Shown here: positions 62,318 through 64,000 of the stretch, one piece after another
Position numbering within the stretch: position 1 is the first letter of the stretch
How the letters are laid out: each line of letters begins with the position of its first letter
DNA from: Lethocerus indicus
Lineage: Eukaryota; Arthropoda; Insecta; Hemiptera; Belostomatidae
Reading direction: 5' to 3'
Assembly: GCA_019843655.1 (NCBI GenBank)
Contig: JACDQD010000001.1
Span: forward strand, 46,770,443 to 46,834,442
DNA: 64,000 bases
Notes under the pieces: model-generated
What the model saw: the letters and a program-made list of their open reading frames with translations, nothing else
What the model was told of the DNA's origin: nothing
The model's database searches: none
Made by a program: the position numbers and the translations under genes

Positions 62318-64000
62318 TCTGAATTGTTTTAATGTTTATTATTTTTTAAATATTATTTTTTTATTATTTGTTGAACAGTGAATACTTTTTGTTATAATTA
62401 GTTTTCATTATAATGAAAATTAAAGGAGAGATTTCATTATGTTGCTGACTAATGAGTATGTGATAAGTTACCTTCTGTTAATGAAGTTTGACTTCATTAA
62501 ATATTATAAGTGAACTGGTCTTGTATTTAATCTAATTTTCAAATTTCAAGCATTAAGTACATTAAATACATTTTAAAGTATTAAAATGACTCATTTATTA
62601 GAAAACGTTATACTGTTCAGTAATAATTGAGTTTTAATAAAAATGGAACAAGGTGACGTTCCCCAAAAATACCTCTAAAATCATTAAATTCATTTGAAAT
62701 AAGTTAAGTAAATTACCTATTTTGGGGTAGTAAGTACTATACTTTTATTTGGTCTTCCTCTATGTAGTTTGTTTGAGAAACAACTAGAATTTTTAATAAC
62801 CTAAGACAATTATTAAGCTCAGAAATTTCAGTAATTTTTACCTATCATTTAAAACTTTAATTAAAAATACATTTATACTTATAGTTATTTTACTGAACAT
62901 CTCAAGATACATTGAGAAGGGAACGAAAGAATTCTTATCTTTTTTTTTCCACTTTTTTTTTATTTGGCTCCATCATGCATGAGCGCACACATACATATTA
63001 TGTATACATGTATATACATAATTGTGTATTGCGATGAGACAATATATCTGCTTGTAATTAATTGTAATCCGTGATGTTAAGTATGTAAAAACTCATGGAA
63101 TATTTCAGTAAATGTAGTCGAATTTAATTTTGTTTCAAAATTAAATTCAGTTGAACTGGTCATTTTAAATTGATATAACCAGTTAGTGAATATGATGTAA
63201 CTATTCACAGTAGTTCTATTTTAAATATTTTTTGTTTATACTTTAATACGGCAATCACTAGACAAAAATTGTGACTTTAAATGCGATTAACTAGTATATT
63301 ATATTATGCTCTTAAAATGTCAGTAATCATGTAGTGTACAATTATGTTTGTACTGTTACATGAAAAATGATTGAGATTTTTATGCATGTATAATGTATTA
63401 GTAGTAGTTTGAGGCCATATGAATAATGTTGATATTTTACGAATATAGTTGAAGTCTAATTCTGATTATAATGTTTAATACTGAGTTTTATTTGCAGTTT
63501 CAAGCCACATAAGCATGTGTATAATAAAATGTAAATGTGTAAAAATTATAAAATATAAATTTTTATAGGTTTAAATTGTATTTATTCTTTTGTGATCAAA
63601 TTCTTCACAGAGAAAATACCATAATTTTTTATTTGAACTTTCTCGGTATTTATTTCCATATCTCTTGATTCTGTTGTTTTTGTTTGTTGTGTATATACAT
63701 AATGAATAAATGCATGCAGTTAACTCATTGTTTATGAAATGTTTGGCTCGAATATATGCCACACTTTTTATACATAAAAAGCAAAAAGAACCTACTTTAA
63801 TTGGTTGTTAGCACATCTGTGTTTGCATCTTGTGTCAGTTTCTGTTTATAATTAATTCTGGTCTTTATTGTATTCAATTTTTTTTTGAGGATGTTGCACG
63901 TTTGTGTAACACACCTCACTTTTGATGTGACATTATTGATCTATAACAGAGTGTAAGGTAAAACGTAATGGACATCCCAAGTGTTTTATGTAAGTCAATT
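62318..64000 (+). other. 3' UTR and downstream sequence of the ZNF292-like gene
   Basis: A+T-rich noncoding sequence to the window end. Polyadenylation hexamers occur at 62636-62641 and near 63517. No further gene, RNA or repeat was recognised. Confidence 0.5.

Overview
This is an A+T-rich eukaryotic window with many short, GT-AG-spliced introns and about one gene per 8 kb. It fits an arthropod nuclear genome, most likely an insect: the cohesin SA, Wntless, mucolipin and UNC119 genes read as single-copy insect-type orthologues, and a decayed mariner transposon and tRNA-derived SINEs sit in the introns. I cannot name the species or the order.

Layout from left to right. (1) Minus strand, left edge: first coding exon of an RNF11 orthologue. 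(2) Plus, 742-6116: mucolipin/TRPML channel, 12 coding exons, divergent from RNF11 across a 0.6 kb shared promoter that carries two adjacent kappaB-like sites. (3) Plus, 9007-10491: cytosolic phenylalanyl-tRNA synthetase alpha subunit in one uninterrupted exon, with a foldback MITE upstream. (4) Minus, 11806-16360: Wntless, 12 coding exons. (5) Plus, 17133-20865: MPHOSPH10 (U3 snoRNP, 10 exons), divergent from Wntless. (6) Minus, 22332-35857: cohesin subunit SA/STAG, 23 coding exons including a 35-nt microexon; its introns hold a mariner relic, several SINE copies and microsatellites. (7) Minus, 38630-41043: UNC119, 6 exons. (8) Plus, about 46394-62317: a very large protein whose N-terminal helical region resembles vertebrate ZNF292/RLF but which shows no C2H2 zinc fingers; its 5.4 kb exon contains an apparent one-base frameshift near 56.1 kb.

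The genes are housekeeping or signalling functions (lysosomal calcium channel, tRNA charging, Wnt secretion, rRNA processing, sister-chromatid cohesion, lipid-modified cargo transport) with no operon-like logic. Neighbours are arranged divergently (RNF11/TRPML, Wntless/MPHOSPH10, UNC119/ZNF292-like), convergently (FARSA/Wntless, MPHOSPH10/STAG) or in tandem. All splice structures below were built by hand: exon frames were joined through GT/AG sites and checked for phase. Protein identities rest on recalled family sequences, not on database searches.

I see no phage, CRISPR, biosynthetic or clearly novel multi-gene system. The items most worth a second look are the zinc-finger-less ZNF292/RLF-like gene with its frameshift, the intronless FARSA, the exon-derived duplication beside a dispersed repeat inside Wntless, and the repeat families (MITE, SINEs, mariner).
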